A DNA stretch of 64,000 bases from Brotaphodocola sp003480315 (GCF_964246085.1 NZ_CAXTPD010000008.1); one strand, 5' to 3'. Positions 33,685 to 42,793 are shown, counted from the first letter of the stretch. Notes: generated from the letters alone by a model not told the origin. Program-made: numbers and translations.

Positions 33685-35022
33685 ATGGGATTGGCTACAT
33701 TTAAAGGCGGCGTTCACCCTTACGAGGGCAAAGAACTGTCCGAGAACAAGCCGGTACAGGTCCTGATGCCGAAGGGAGATCTGGTGTTCCCGATGTCACA
33801 GGGAATCGGCGCACCGGCGAACCCGCTGGTAAAGAAGGGCGACAGAGTCCTGGCTGGTCAGATCATCGGTGAAGCAGGCGGATTTATTTCTGCAAACGTA
33901 ATCTGCTCCGTATCCGGTACTGTCAAAGCAGTAGAGCCGAGACGTGTTGCCAGCGGCGGCATGGTAAATTCCGTTGTAGTTGAAAACGATGGACAGTATG
34001 AAGCAGTAGAAGGCATGGGTGCAGACCGTGACCCGGCAACTCTGTCCAAACAGGAGATCCGCGATATCGTAAAAGCAGCTGGTATCGTAGGTATGGGCGG
34101 CGCTGGTTTCCCGACCAACGTAAAGCTCTCTCCGAAGAATGAAGATGCAATTGAATACATTCTGATCAATGGTGCAGAGTGTGAGCCGTATCTGACATCT
34201 GACTATCGCTGCATGATGGAAGATCCGGAAAAGATCATCGGCGGTCTGAAGGTTGTTCTGCAGCTCTTTGACAAGGCTAAGGGTGTGATCGGTATCGAGA
34301 ACAACAAGCCGGAAGCAATCAAAAAGCTGAAAGAGTTAGTAAAAGATGAGCCGCGTATCGAGGTATGTGAGCTGCTTACCAAGTATCCGCAGGGTGGTGA
34401 GCGTTCTTTGATCTATGCTGTTACCGGCAGATCTGTAAATTCCTCCATGCTTCCAGCAGACGCAGGCTGCATCGTGGACAACATTGGTACTGTGATCGCT
34501 ATTTATGATGCAGTATGCAAGACCACTCCTCTGATCGAGCGTGTATTCACCGTAACCGGTGACGCAATCGCAGATCCGAGAAACTTCCGTATTAAGATCG
34601 GAACCAACACCCAGGAACTGATCGAGGCGGCAGGCGGCTTCAAGTCCGAGCCGGAGAAAGTTATTTCCGGTGGTCCTATGATGGGCTTTGCTATGTTCGA
34701 TTTAGACGTTCCGGTCATCAAGACCAACGGTTCCGTCCTGTGCATGACCAAAGACCAGGTGGCAGCAAGCGTGGAGACTCCGTGTATCCGCTGCGGTAAG
34801 TGCGTAAGCGCATGCCCGAGCCACATTGTTCCGGTTATGATGATGAAAGCAGCATTAAAGGGCGACTGCGATACCTTTGAAAAACTCAATGGTATGGAGT
34901 GTATGGAGTGCGGAAGCTGTACCTTCGTATGTCCGGCTAAGCGTCCTCTGACCCAGGCTTTCAAGGAAATGAGAAAAACGGTTGCAGCAAACCGCAGAAA
35001 AAAAGCACAGGGGGGAAAGTAA
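33685..35022 (+). CDS. rnfC: Rnf electron transport complex subunit C
   Basis: Peripheral NADH-oxidising subunit of the ferredoxin:NAD+ oxidoreductase, 445 residues. The N-terminal barrel-sandwich region (IGAPANPLVKKGDRVLAGQ) precedes the FMN/NADH domain (GIVGMGGAGFPTNVKL, LINGAECEPYLTSDYR). The C-terminus has two [4Fe-4S] motifs: CIRCGKCVSACPSHIVP and CMECGSCTFVCPAKRPL. It is first in the order C-D-G-E-A-B, the clostridial arrangement. Confidence 0.96.
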   Translation: MGLATFKGGVHPYEGKELSENKPVQVLMPKGDLVFPMSQGIGAPANPLVKKGDRVLAGQIIGEAGGFISANVICSVSGTVKAVEPRRVASGGMVNSVVVENDGQYEAVEGMGADRDPATLSKQEIRDIVKAAGIVGMGGAGFPTNVKLSPKNEDAIEYILINGAECEPYLTSDYRCMMEDPEKIIGGLKVVLQLFDKAKGVIGIENNKPEAIKKLKELVKDEPRIEVCELLTKYPQGGERSLIYAVTGRSVNSSMLPADAGCIVDNIGTVIAIYDAVCKTTPLIERVFTVTGDAIADPRNFRIKIGTNTQELIEAAGGFKSEPEKVISGGPMMGFAMFDLDVPVIKTNGSVLCMTKDQVAASVETPCIRCGKCVSACPSHIVPVMMMKAALKGDCDTFEKLNGMECMECGSCTFVCPAKRPLTQAFKEMRKTVAANRRKKAQGGK

Positions 35023-35025
35023 ACC

Positions 35026-35973
35026 ATGGCTAAATTATTTAACGTATCCTCATCCCCGCATGTGCGGAGCGAGGAAACAACCCGCAGCATCATGATGGAC
35101 GTGGCAATTGCCATGCTGCCGGCCACCGCTTTCGGTGTCTTCCAGTTCGGCCTGCATGCCCTGCTCGTTATCATTGCTACCGTATTTGCCTGTGTAGTCA
35201 GCGAGTACGTATTTGAGAAAGTAACCAAGAGAACCGTAACCATCAGTGATTTCAGTGCCGTTGTAACCGGTATGATCCTGGCATTAAACTGTCCGTCTGA
35301 GATTCCGTTATGGATCCCGATGCTGGGCGGTGTGTTCGCGATCGTGATCGTAAAACAGATCTACGGCGGCCTTGGCCAGAACTTCATGAACCCGGCACTG
35401 GCAGCAAGATGCTTCCTGCTGATCTCCTTCGCAGGCAAAATGTCTTCCTTCACTCTGGATGGCGTAACCACCGCTACTCCTCTGAACGTGATGAAGACTG
35501 CATGGAAGGCCGGCGAGTCCAATCTGGGCGTAGACCTTATGGCTATGTTCATCGGTAAGATCCCTGGAACCATCGGTGAGGTTTCTGTAGTAGCCCTGTT
35601 AATCGGCGCTGCTTACCTGGTATTTAAGAAAGTCATTTCCCTGCGCATTCCGTTAACCTACATCGTAACGGTCGCAGTATTCGTATTCATCTTCGGCAGA
35701 CAGGATCTGAACTTTGTTCTGGCTCATATCTGCGGCGGCGGACTGATCTTCGGTGCATTCTTCATGGCAACCGACTATGTAACCAGCCCGATCACCCCGA
35801 AGGGACAGATCGTATTTGGTATTCTGCTTGGCGTGCTGACCGGAACATTCCGTCTGTTCGGTGGTTCCGCAGAGGGTGTTTCCTACGCAATCATCATCAG
35901 CAACCTGATGGTTCCGCTGATTGAGCGCTATACCCTTCCGGTGGCATTTGGAAAGGAGGGCAAAAAGGCATGA
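35026..35973 (+). CDS. rnfD: Rnf electron transport complex subunit D
   Basis: Membrane subunit of 315 residues with about nine helices, covalently flavinylated in characterised homologues. Family segments: SSSPHVRSEETTRSIMMDV, ALNCPSEIPLWIPMLGGVFAIVIVK, GLGQNFMNPALAARCF and the flavinylation-type stretch in LDGVTTATPLNVMK, where a Thr carries FMN. It begins 3 bp after rnfC and overlaps rnfG by ATGA. Confidence 0.95.
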   Translation: MAKLFNVSSSPHVRSEETTRSIMMDVAIAMLPATAFGVFQFGLHALLVIIATVFACVVSEYVFEKVTKRTVTISDFSAVVTGMILALNCPSEIPLWIPMLGGVFAIVIVKQIYGGLGQNFMNPALAARCFLLISFAGKMSSFTLDGVTTATPLNVMKTAWKAGESNLGVDLMAMFIGKIPGTIGEVSVVALLIGAAYLVFKKVISLRIPLTYIVTVAVFVFIFGRQDLNFVLAHICGGGLIFGAFFMATDYVTSPITPKGQIVFGILLGVLTGTFRLFGGSAEGVSYAIIISNLMVPLIERYTLPVAFGKEGKKA

Positions 35974-36581
35974 GTAAAGGTGGATTTATGAAGGATGCCG
36001 TAATCCTGTGTGCCATTACCCTTGTGGCAGGTGCATGTCTGGGCGGCGTTTATGAAATGACAAAGGATCCGATCGCTGCAGCAAACCAGGCAGCGAAAGA
36101 GGCTGCTTACCGTACCGTATTCCCGGATGCGGCTGGTTTTGAGGCTGCAGACCTTGCAGACAAGCTTCCGGCAGCAAATGAAACTATCGCAACCCTCGGA
36201 TATGGCAACGTGTCTGTGGATGAAGCCGTTGAGGCAACCGATGCTTCCGGTTCTGTTGCAGGCTACGTAGTTACCGCTACTTCCAATGACGGTTACGGCG
36301 GTGCTGTTACCGTTTCTGTAGGTATCCAGTCTGACGGTACTGTAAACGGTATCGAATTTCTGACCCTGGCTGAGACTGCCGGTCTTGGTATGAATGCTCA
36401 GAAGCCTGAGTGGAAAGGTCAGTTTGCAGGCAAGAAGGCAGATGTGTTCTCCGTTACCAAAGACGGTGCATCTTCCGATGATCAGATCAACGCAATCAGT
36501 GGTGCGACTATCACTTCAAAAGCAGTCACTGGTGCGGTGAATGCGGCAGTTTATTTTGTAGATAACTGCCTGGCACAGTAG
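35970..36581 (+). CDS. rnfG: Rnf electron transport complex subunit G
   Basis: A 203-residue subunit with one N-terminal membrane anchor (AVILCAITLVAGACLGGVYE) and an extracytoplasmic FMN-binding domain. The covalent FMN motif is SGATITS at 177-183. It relays electrons across the membrane between RnfD and the RnfA/E cluster. Its ATG overlaps the rnfD stop (ATGA), implying coupled translation. Confidence 0.95.
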   Translation: MSKGGFMKDAVILCAITLVAGACLGGVYEMTKDPIAAANQAAKEAAYRTVFPDAAGFEAADLADKLPAANETIATLGYGNVSVDEAVEATDASGSVAGYVVTATSNDGYGGAVTVSVGIQSDGTVNGIEFLTLAETAGLGMNAQKPEWKGQFAGKKADVFSVTKDGASSDDQINAISGATITSKAVTGAVNAAVYFVDNCLAQ

Positions 36582-36594
36582 GAGGTAGGAAGTC

Positions 36595-37410
36595 ATGAAT
36601 AAATGTATCGAACGTTTATACAACGGTATTATTAAAGAAAACCCGACCTTCGTCCTGATGCTTGGTATGTGTCCGACCCTGGCAGTAACCACCACCGCAA
36701 TCAACGGTATCGGTATGGGACTGTCCACCACGGCGGTTCTGGTTTTCTCTAACCTTATTATTTCCGCACTGCGGAAGATTATTCCGGATCGTGTACGTAT
36801 TCCGGCATACATCGTAATCGTAGCATCCCTGGTTACCATCGTTCAGCTGCTGCTTCAGGCATATGTACCGAGCCTGTACAGCGCACTGGGTATCTACATC
36901 CCGCTGATCGTTGTTAACTGTATCATCCTGGGCCGTGCAGAGGCATATGCAGCAAAGAACGGCCCGCTTGAGTCCGCATTCGATGGTATCGGTATGGGCC
37001 TTGGTTTCACCGTAGGCTTAACCTGTATCGCAATCGTGCGTGAGCTCATCGGCAGCGGCGCATTCTTCGGTATGGAGATCATTCCGGAGGATTTCCACGT
37101 AACCATCATCGGCCTGGCACCGGGTGCATTCTTTGTACTGGCCTGCCTGACCGCTCTGCAGAACAAATTCAAAGCTCCGAGTGCAACCAACGGTTCCGTA
37201 CCGCAGTCCACATTGGCATGCGGCGGCAACTGCGCATCATGCAGCGGTTCTGCATGTTCCTCTAACCACTCTGTCCTGGAAGAGAAAAAGGCAGAAGAGC
37301 TGAAGAAGGCAGAAGAGGCCAAGAAGGCGGCAGCTGCAGCAGCTCTGGCTAAGAAGCAGGCAGCAGAGGCAGCTAAGGCAGCAGCCGAGGCTGAAAAGAA
37401 AGACGAATAG
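36595..37410 (+). CDS. rnfE: Rnf electron transport complex subunit E with Cys-rich tail
   Basis: Six-helix subunit that, with RnfA, holds a membrane [2Fe-2S] cluster; the ligand cysteines are Cys26 (MCPTLAVT) and Cys109 (VNCIILGR). At 271 residues it is longer than the common ~200-230. After the last helix (about 190) comes a linker with four cysteines, Cys209-x3-Cys213-x2-Cys216-x4-Cys221, then His225, and a ~45-residue charged Ala/Lys/Glu helix to the C-terminus. The tail is cytoplasmic by the expected topology and could bind a metal or another Fe-S cluster. This extension is not part of the minimal RnfE. Confidence 0.95.
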   Translation: MNKCIERLYNGIIKENPTFVLMLGMCPTLAVTTTAINGIGMGLSTTAVLVFSNLIISALRKIIPDRVRIPAYIVIVASLVTIVQLLLQAYVPSLYSALGIYIPLIVVNCIILGRAEAYAAKNGPLESAFDGIGMGLGFTVGLTCIAIVRELIGSGAFFGMEIIPEDFHVTIIGLAPGAFFVLACLTALQNKFKAPSATNGSVPQSTLACGGNCASCSGSACSSNHSVLEEKKAEELKKAEEAKKAAAAAALAKKQAAEAAKAAAEAEKKDE

Positions 37411-37424
37411 GAGGGACAGGTTAG

Positions 37425-38000
37425 ATGAAAGAGTTAATTTTAATTATTGTCGGATCTGCTCTGGTTAACAACATCATCCTGAGCCAGTTCCAGGGCCTGT
37501 GTCCGTTCCTTGGTGTTTCCAAGAAGGTTGACACCTCCATTGGTATGGGTGCAGCCGTTATCTTCGTAATTACGCTGGCAAGCATTGCTACGAACCTTGT
37601 ATACGCTCTGGTGCTGGTTCCGCTGCACCTGGAGTATTTACAGACGATTGCCTTCATTCTGGTAATTGCAGCACTGGTACAGTTCGTTGAGATGTTCTTA
37701 AAGAAGAGCATGCCGAGCCTGTATTCTGCGCTGGGTGTATTCCTTCCGCTGATTACGACCAACTGTGCAGTTCTGGGTTCTGCCCTGACCAATGTACAGA
37801 AGGGTTATAACTTCATTTTCAGTGTAGCAAACGGACTTGGTACCGCGGTTGGTTTTACCATCGCAATCGTACTGCTGGCAAGCATTCGTGAGAGTATTGA
37901 AGACAATGATATCCCATACAATTTCCAGGGTTCTCCGATCGTACTGATTACCTCTGGTCTGATGGCGATTGCCTTCATGGGCTTCTCCGGACTGATTTAA
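37425..38000 (+). CDS. rnfA: Rnf electron transport complex subunit A
   Basis: Six-helix membrane protein, 191 residues, inverted-topology partner of RnfE. The cluster cysteines are Cys26 in FQGLCPFLG and Cys114 in TTNCAVLG. Other hallmarks: VNNIILSQ at the N-terminus and the ending IAFMGFSGLI. It lies 14 bp after rnfE. Confidence 0.96.
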   Translation: MKELILIIVGSALVNNIILSQFQGLCPFLGVSKKVDTSIGMGAAVIFVITLASIATNLVYALVLVPLHLEYLQTIAFILVIAALVQFVEMFLKKSMPSLYSALGVFLPLITTNCAVLGSALTNVQKGYNFIFSVANGLGTAVGFTIAIVLLASIRESIEDNDIPYNFQGSPIVLITSGLMAIAFMGFSGLI

Positions 38001-38016
38001 TGGGAGGTAACAGAAT

Positions 38017-38802
38017 ATGACAGGTTTGCTTTTAGCGGCAGTTGTCATCGGAGCCATCGGTATCATTATCGGTGTGCTGCTGGGAATTGCCAGTGAGAAG
38101 TTTAAGGTTGAGGTTGACGAAAAAGAAATTCTGGTGCGTGCAGAACTTCCGGGCAACAACTGTGGCGGTTGTGGCTTCCCGGGATGTGACGGTCTGGCTG
38201 CAGCAATCGCTGCAGGCACCGCTCCGGTTAACGGATGTCCGGTCGGCGGCGCTCCGGTAGCAGATAAGATCGCTGCTATCATGGGTGTTGAGAGCGGCAG
38301 CTCCGAAAAGAAGGTAGCTTTCGTAAAATGTAAAGGTACCTGCGACAAGACAAACGTAAAGTACAACTACTATGGAATTACCGATTGTTCCATGGTAACC
38401 GTAGCTCCGGGCTCCGGCGAAAAGGCATGCGCTTACGGCTGTATGGGCTATGGCTCCTGCGTAAAGGCATGTCAGTTTGACGCGATCCATGTTGTAGACG
38501 GTGTTGCAGTCGTTGACAAAGAGAAGTGTGTAGCCTGCGGCAAGTGCGTTGCTACCTGCCCGAAGGGCCTGATCGAGCTTGTTCCTTACAAGGCAGAGCA
38601 TCTTGTACAGTGCTCTTCCCACGACAAGGGACCGGCTGTCAAGAAAGTCTGCACCGCTGGCTGTATCGGATGTACGCTGTGTACAAAACAGTGTGAGTTC
38701 GATGCTATTCATATGGAGAATAATGTGGCAGTCATCGATTACGAGAAGTGCACCAACTGCGGCAAGTGCGCAGCAAAGTGTCCGGCAAAGGTAATCCAGT
38801 AA
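38017..38802 (+). CDS. rnfB: Rnf electron transport complex subunit B
   Basis: Ferredoxin-accepting subunit, 261 residues. One N-terminal helix anchors it. A [4Fe-4S] site of the Fe-S (RnfB/CODH) type is at Cys49, 52, 57 and 74 (NNCGGCGFPGCDG...GCP). Several ferredoxin-like clusters follow (CAYGCMGYGSCVKAC, CVACGKCVATCP, CTAGCIGCTLCTKQC, CTNCGKCAAKCP). It is the last gene of the operon, followed by a terminator. Confidence 0.96.
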   Translation: MTGLLLAAVVIGAIGIIIGVLLGIASEKFKVEVDEKEILVRAELPGNNCGGCGFPGCDGLAAAIAAGTAPVNGCPVGGAPVADKIAAIMGVESGSSEKKVAFVKCKGTCDKTNVKYNYYGITDCSMVTVAPGSGEKACAYGCMGYGSCVKACQFDAIHVVDGVAVVDKEKCVACGKCVATCPKGLIELVPYKAEHLVQCSSHDKGPAVKKVCTAGCIGCTLCTKQCEFDAIHMENNVAVIDYEKCTNCGKCAAKCPAKVIQ

Positions 38803-38832
38803 GCTGCGGCGAATAGGTAACATGAATTCATG

Positions 38833-38879
38833 GAAGCTGTTTTCATTGCATAGTATGCAGTGAAAACAGCTTCTTTTTA
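38833..38879 (+). terminator. terminator of the rnf operon
   Basis: GAAGCTGTTTTCA(T)TGCATA pairs with TATGCAGTGAAAACAGCTTC (38833-38873) and ends TTTTTAT. Confidence 0.9.
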
Positions 38880-39002
38880 TTGAGAAAAAGTTTGACGGTT
38901 TATCGGAATTTTGCGAAAATGAATAGCAAATAATAAGAATTAGTGATAGAATGAAATTATCGTTTCAAAGTTGCAAAACTTTTTATTAAAAGGAGGGATT
39001 TT

Positions 39003-40376
39003 ATGAATTTGGAGAAGCTATTTCATCTCAAGGAGAACCACACAGATGTCAGGACGGAAGTAATGGCCGGTATAACCACATTTATGACCATGGCCTATAT
39101 CCTGGCCGTTAACCCGAGCATCCTAAGCGCGTCCGGCATGGACAGTGGTGCGGTGTTCACGGCAACCGCCCTTGCGTCTGCGATCGCAACTCTGCTTATG
39201 GCAGCACTTTCCAACTATCCGTTCGTACTGGCACCCGGCATGGGACTGAATGCCTATTTTGCCTATACGGTTGTTCTTTCCATGGGATACACCTGGGAGA
39301 TGGCACTGGCAGCCGTATTTGTGGAAGGTATCATCTTCCTGGCACTGTCCCTGACCAACGTGCGTGAACAGATCTTCAACTCTATTCCGATGAACTTAAA
39401 GTATGCTGTATCCGCAGGTATCGGCCTGTTTATCGCGTTCATTGGTCTGCAGAATGCCCACATTGTAGTGGACAGCGCGACTCTGGTTGGAATGTACTCC
39501 TTCAAGGCATCCGTTGCAAACGGTATGTTCTCCAGCGAAGGCATCACCGTGCTGCTGGCACTCATAGGTGTTCTGATCACCGGCGTACTTTTAGTAAAAG
39601 GCGTAAAAGGCAACATTCTCTGGGGCATCCTGATCACTTGGGCACTTGGTATTGTATGCCAGCTGACCGGACTGTACCAGATCAATCCTGAGGCCGGATT
39701 CTACAGCCTGCTTCCGGATTTCTCCAACGGAATTTCCATTCCGAGCCTGGCACCGACCTTCATGAAGATGGACTTCAGCCGTGTGGCTTCCCTGGATTTC
39801 CTGGTAGTTATGTTCGCGTTCCTGTTCGTAGATATGTTTGATACCCTGGGAACCCTCATCGGCGTGGCATCCAAGGCCAACATGCTGGATGCGCAGGGGC
39901 ATCTGCCGCGTATCCGCGGTGCGCTGCTTTCCGACTCTGTTGGTACCGCAGTCGGCGCTGTTCTTGGTACTTCCACCACTACTACTTTCGTTGAGAGTGC
40001 GTCTGGCGTGGCAGAGGGCGGAAGAACCGGTTTAACTGCAGTGGTAGCAGCAATCCTGTTCGCGCTGTCCCTGTTCCTGTCCCCAATCTTCCTGGCTATC
40101 CCGTCCTTTGCGACGGCACCGGCCCTGATTGTGGTAGGATTTTTGATGCTGACCTCTATCCTTAAGGTAAACTTCGAGGATTATACCGAGGCAATCCCGG
40201 CTTACGTGGCAGTGATCGCAATGCCGTTTATGTACAGCATCTCCGAAGGTATCGCAATGGGAATCATCTCCTATGTCGTGATCAACCTGGTAACCGGAAA
40301 GGCAAAAGAAAAGCATATTACGCCGCTGATGTATGTGCTGGCGGTGCTGTTTGTACTCAAGTATATTCTGCTGTAA
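39003..40376 (+). CDS. NCS2 family purine permease (AzgA-like)
   Basis: A 457-residue proton-coupled nucleobase transporter with about 13 helices, of the guanine/hypoxanthine (AzgA/GhxP) subgroup. Signatures are LFHLKENHTDVRTEVMAGITTFMTMAYI, PGMGLNAYFAYTVV, VDMFDTLGTLIGVA and LGTSTTTTFVESASGVAEGGRTGL. AAAGGAGGG precedes the ATG. No purine riboswitch is seen in the 120 bp upstream. The stop codon merges into structured repeat copy 2. Confidence 0.93.
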   Translation: MNLEKLFHLKENHTDVRTEVMAGITTFMTMAYILAVNPSILSASGMDSGAVFTATALASAIATLLMAALSNYPFVLAPGMGLNAYFAYTVVLSMGYTWEMALAAVFVEGIIFLALSLTNVREQIFNSIPMNLKYAVSAGIGLFIAFIGLQNAHIVVDSATLVGMYSFKASVANGMFSSEGITVLLALIGVLITGVLLVKGVKGNILWGILITWALGIVCQLTGLYQINPEAGFYSLLPDFSNGISIPSLAPTFMKMDFSRVASLDFLVVMFAFLFVDMFDTLGTLIGVASKANMLDAQGHLPRIRGALLSDSVGTAVGAVLGTSTTTTFVESASGVAEGGRTGLTAVVAAILFALSLFLSPIFLAIPSFATAPALIVVGFLMLTSILKVNFEDYTEAIPAYVAVIAMPFMYSISEGIAMGIISYVVINLVTGKAKEKHITPLMYVLAVLFVLKYILL

Positions 40377-40768
40377 AAATATTGAGACGGAACCAATGAC
40401 AGCCCCGAAACTTCTGCTGTACTGGCTATTCTACAATAATAAACGCAGCCAGAACATTGCTGATAAAAGCCTGTAAATCCGGCTTTTAAGATAGTAGTGT
40501 TCTGGTTGCGTTTTATTTTTTGATAGAGTTAATAAGGGTTGTGGTCAATATTTTTTGTAGTGGAGCCAATACAGTAGGAAGTGAATGAGACCGCCTTCCG
40601 GGATTTTCAGCATATCAGGTGTTTGCATCTTGAACACACGTGTACGTATGCAGCGGATGTAGTCCGATGCAGGCGAACGCGTGTTGTGAGAGCAAGCAAA
40701 CAACGATATGTGAAAATAGAGGAAGGCGGTCTCATTCTCTTTCGGACCTTTATTAGTTCCGCCCTATA
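40377..40768. repeat. structured intergenic repeat, copy 2
   Basis: Fills the gap between two convergent genes. It begins immediately after the permease stop with AAATATTGAGACGGAACCA and ends with TTCGGACCTTTATTAGTTCCG-like sequence, which is the inverse of the canonical start seen in copy 3. Contained are a 13-bp perfect stem GAGACCGCCTTCC (40587-40599) with 40721-40733, continuing 40603-40616 with 40705-40717, and an inner TGCA/TGCA hairpin (40649-40671). A 16-bp hairpin with a T-run (40441-40456 / 40498-40520) replaces a shorter stretch in copy 1. Confidence 0.85.
40441..40521 (+). terminator. terminator-like hairpin inside repeat copy 2
   Basis: AAACGCAGCCAGAACA (40441-40456) pairs with TGTTCTGGTTGCGTTT (40498-40513), with an inner AAAAGCC/GGCTTTT stem, followed by TATTTTTT. 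It probably ends transcription from the permease gene. Confidence 0.7.
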
Positions 40769-40772
40769 ATTG

Positions 40773-41978
40773 TTATTTCTCATCCACGACCTGGAAAATG
40801 TAGAATTTTAAATAATACGATGCCTGCTCGCCGCCGGTCCAGAGAATCGGATGGTCGGCTGCCTGGGTGCGGTATTCTACCTGGCGGAGGCGTTTGTGTA
40901 CGTTTGCAGCGGCCTCGCGGATGGTCTTGGTAAACAGCTCCGGGTCCATGAAGTGGGAGCAGGAGCAGGTGGCGAGGTAGCCGCCGTCCTTTACCAGCTT
41001 CATGCCGCGCAGGTTGATCTCACGGTAGCCCTTGACTGCGTTTTTAATGGAACTGCGGGATTTGGTGAAGGCCGGAGGATCCAGAATAACCACATCAAAC
41101 TTTTCGCCCTTCTGTTCCAGCTCCGGAAGCAGATCAAAGACATCTGCGCACTGGAAGGTGACACGGTCAGACAGGCCGTTTAATTCAGCGTTCTCGCGGG
41201 CCTGTGCCACGCCCAGCTCGGACGCGTCCACACCAAGAACGGAAGCAGCTCCGGCAATTCCGGCATTCAGCGCGAAGGAGCCGGTGTGGGTGAAGCAGTC
41301 CAGAACCTTCTTACCCTTGCAGAGTCTCTGGATAGCAAGGCGGTTATACTTCTGATCCAGGAAGAAGCCGGTCTTCTGGCCATCCTGCACATCTACCATA
41401 TAGCGGACACCATTTTCAACGATTTCAACCTTGGTATCAAACGGTTCGCCGATGAAGCCTTTCACACGCTCCATGCCCTCCTGCAGGCGGACCTTGGCGT
41501 CACTGCGCTCGTAAACGCCGCGGATGGAAATGCCATCCTCAGCCAGGACTTTCTTCAGCTTGTCCAGAATGACCGGCTTGAAACGGTCAATGCCCAGAGC
41601 CAGGGATTCGACTACCAGAACATCGGAAAACTTGTCAATGACGATACCCGGCAGGAAATCTGCCTCGCCGAAGATCAGGCGGCAGCTGGAAGTGTCTACG
41701 GTTGTTTTGCGGTACTCCCAGGCATCACGGACACGCATCTCGATGAAAGCGTCATCGACCACAGTATCTTTTTTGCGGGTCATCATACGGACGGTGATCT
41801 TGGAACGAGTGTTGATAAAGCCCTGTCCCATCGGATAGCCGTCAAAGTCAGAAACGAAAACCATGTCACCGTTTTCGAACTCTCCCTCAATTTTGTCAAT
41901 CTCGTTATCATAGATCCAGGCACCGCCGGCCTTCAAGGTGCGGCCTTCGCCTTTTTTTAAAATTACATTTGCGGACAT
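40773..41978 (-). CDS. class I SAM-dependent rRNA methyltransferase, RlmI-like
   Basis: A 401-residue m5C methyltransferase with an N-terminal PUA domain (LKKGEGRTLKAGGAWIYDNEIDKIEGEF), an EEHUD-like middle domain, and a Rossmann fold. Catalytic features include KKVLDCFTHTGSFALNAG (SAM loop), VILDPPAFTKS and CSCSHFM with the nucleophilic Cys. RlmI modifies 23S rRNA C1962 in E. coli; the target here is inferred. ATG 41978 follows AAGGAG by 7 nt; a longer frame to 42044 lacks a site. Confidence 0.9.
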   Translation of the reverse strand: MSANVILKKGEGRTLKAGGAWIYDNEIDKIEGEFENGDMVFVSDFDGYPMGQGFINTRSKITVRMMTRKKDTVVDDAFIEMRVRDAWEYRKTTVDTSSCRLIFGEADFLPGIVIDKFSDVLVVESLALGIDRFKPVILDKLKKVLAEDGISIRGVYERSDAKVRLQEGMERVKGFIGEPFDTKVEIVENGVRYMVDVQDGQKTGFFLDQKYNRLAIQRLCKGKKVLDCFTHTGSFALNAGIAGAASVLGVDASELGVAQARENAELNGLSDRVTFQCADVFDLLPELEQKGEKFDVVILDPPAFTKSRSSIKNAVKGYREINLRGMKLVKDGGYLATCSCSHFMDPELFTKTIREAAANVHKRLRQVEYRTQAADHPILWTGGEQASYYLKFYIFQVVDEK

Positions 41979-42175
41979 GTGTGTACTCCTTATTGTGAAT
42001 AGGTTATTGGTTCGTGCATTTTTATTTCCAAAATATTGTAACATAAGCCGCGGAGGCTTACAACCGGGAAAAGAAAAAGCAGGATGTCAATGCGATTTAG
42101 TATGTGTTTTCCGGACGTATACGAAACCGTAACCGAAATTCGGGTAATCTGCTTGCTGTGGGACTGCGGTAATGA

Positions 42176-42187
42176 TACAATATTGTA
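42176..42187. promoter_or_regulatory. palindrome upstream of the TetR gene
   Basis: TACAATATTGTA is a perfect 12-bp palindrome 28 bp before the tetR-like ATG. A half-like copy (ATATTGTA) lies at 42033-42040 near the divergent methyltransferase start. Candidate autoregulatory site. Confidence 0.35.
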
Positions 42188-42214
42188 AGGAAATGTAAGG
42201 AGAAAGATAGCAGC

Positions 42215-42793
42215 ATGATGGAACAGAAGACGACACAGGAAAAGCATGACCGTGCCAAATACAAGCTGGCGGCCTCCATCAAGGAGTGCATGAAGACCAC
42301 CCCGGTGGACCGCATCACGGTGAAGGATATTGTGGAGGGCAGCGGTCTGACCCGCCAGACCTTTTACCGCAACTTCAAAGACAAATATGACCTGATTAAC
42401 TGGTACTTCGATAAGCTGGTGCTGCAGTCCTTTGAGCAGATCGGCATGGGGAATACAGTAGGAGAGAGCCTGACCCAGAAGTTTGAGTTTATTTTAAATG
42501 AGAAGGCATTTTTTACCGAGGCATTTCGTTCAGATGATTATAATTCTGTGAAGGAGCACGACTTTGAGCTGATTTTGCAGTTTTATAAAGAACTGATCGC
42601 CAGAAAGACCAGCCGTCCGCTGGAGGAAGAAATGGAATTTCTTTTGGAAATGTATTGCCGCGGTTCTGTGTACATGACGGAAAAATGGGTGCTTGGCGGA
42701 ATGAAGGATTCGCCGCGCCGCATGTCGGACAAGCTGGTGGAGGCAATGCCGCCGAAGCTGGAGAAGGTGTTCTCGGAGCTGGAACTTTTGTGA
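42215..42793 (+). CDS. TetR/AcrR family transcriptional regulator
   Basis: A 192-residue regulator with an N-terminal HTH (ITVKDIVEGSGLTRQTFYRNFKDKYDLI) and a C-terminal ligand domain of the TetR_C_8 (DhaS-like) kind ending GMKDSPRRMSDKLVEAMPPKLEKVF. DhaS itself is a coactivator of dihydroxyacetone genes; the effector here is unknown. Two Met codons open the frame (42215 or 42218). It precedes a FucO-like dehydrogenase by ~260 bp and might regulate it. Confidence 0.85.
   Translation: MMEQKTTQEKHDRAKYKLAASIKECMKTTPVDRITVKDIVEGSGLTRQTFYRNFKDKYDLINWYFDKLVLQSFEQIGMGNTVGESLTQKFEFILNEKAFFTEAFRSDDYNSVKEHDFELILQFYKELIARKTSRPLEEEMEFLLEMYCRGSVYMTEKWVLGGMKDSPRRMSDKLVEAMPPKLEKVFSELELL

Noticed and set aside
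34503..35243. 246-codon minus-strand ORF spanning rnfC/rnfD
   Set aside because: It crosses two well-supported genes antisense and is low-complexity Thr/Ser-rich, typical of shadow frames.
38032..38823. 263-codon minus-strand ORF opposite rnfB
   Set aside because: It is the antisense shadow of a gene with unmistakable ferredoxin motifs; the antisense protein has no family features or ribosome site.
38880..39002. Purine riboswitch before the NCS2 permease
   Set aside because: No three-way-junction core or conserved TATA...loop pairs could be found; only a terminator from the rnf operon and a ribosome site are seen.
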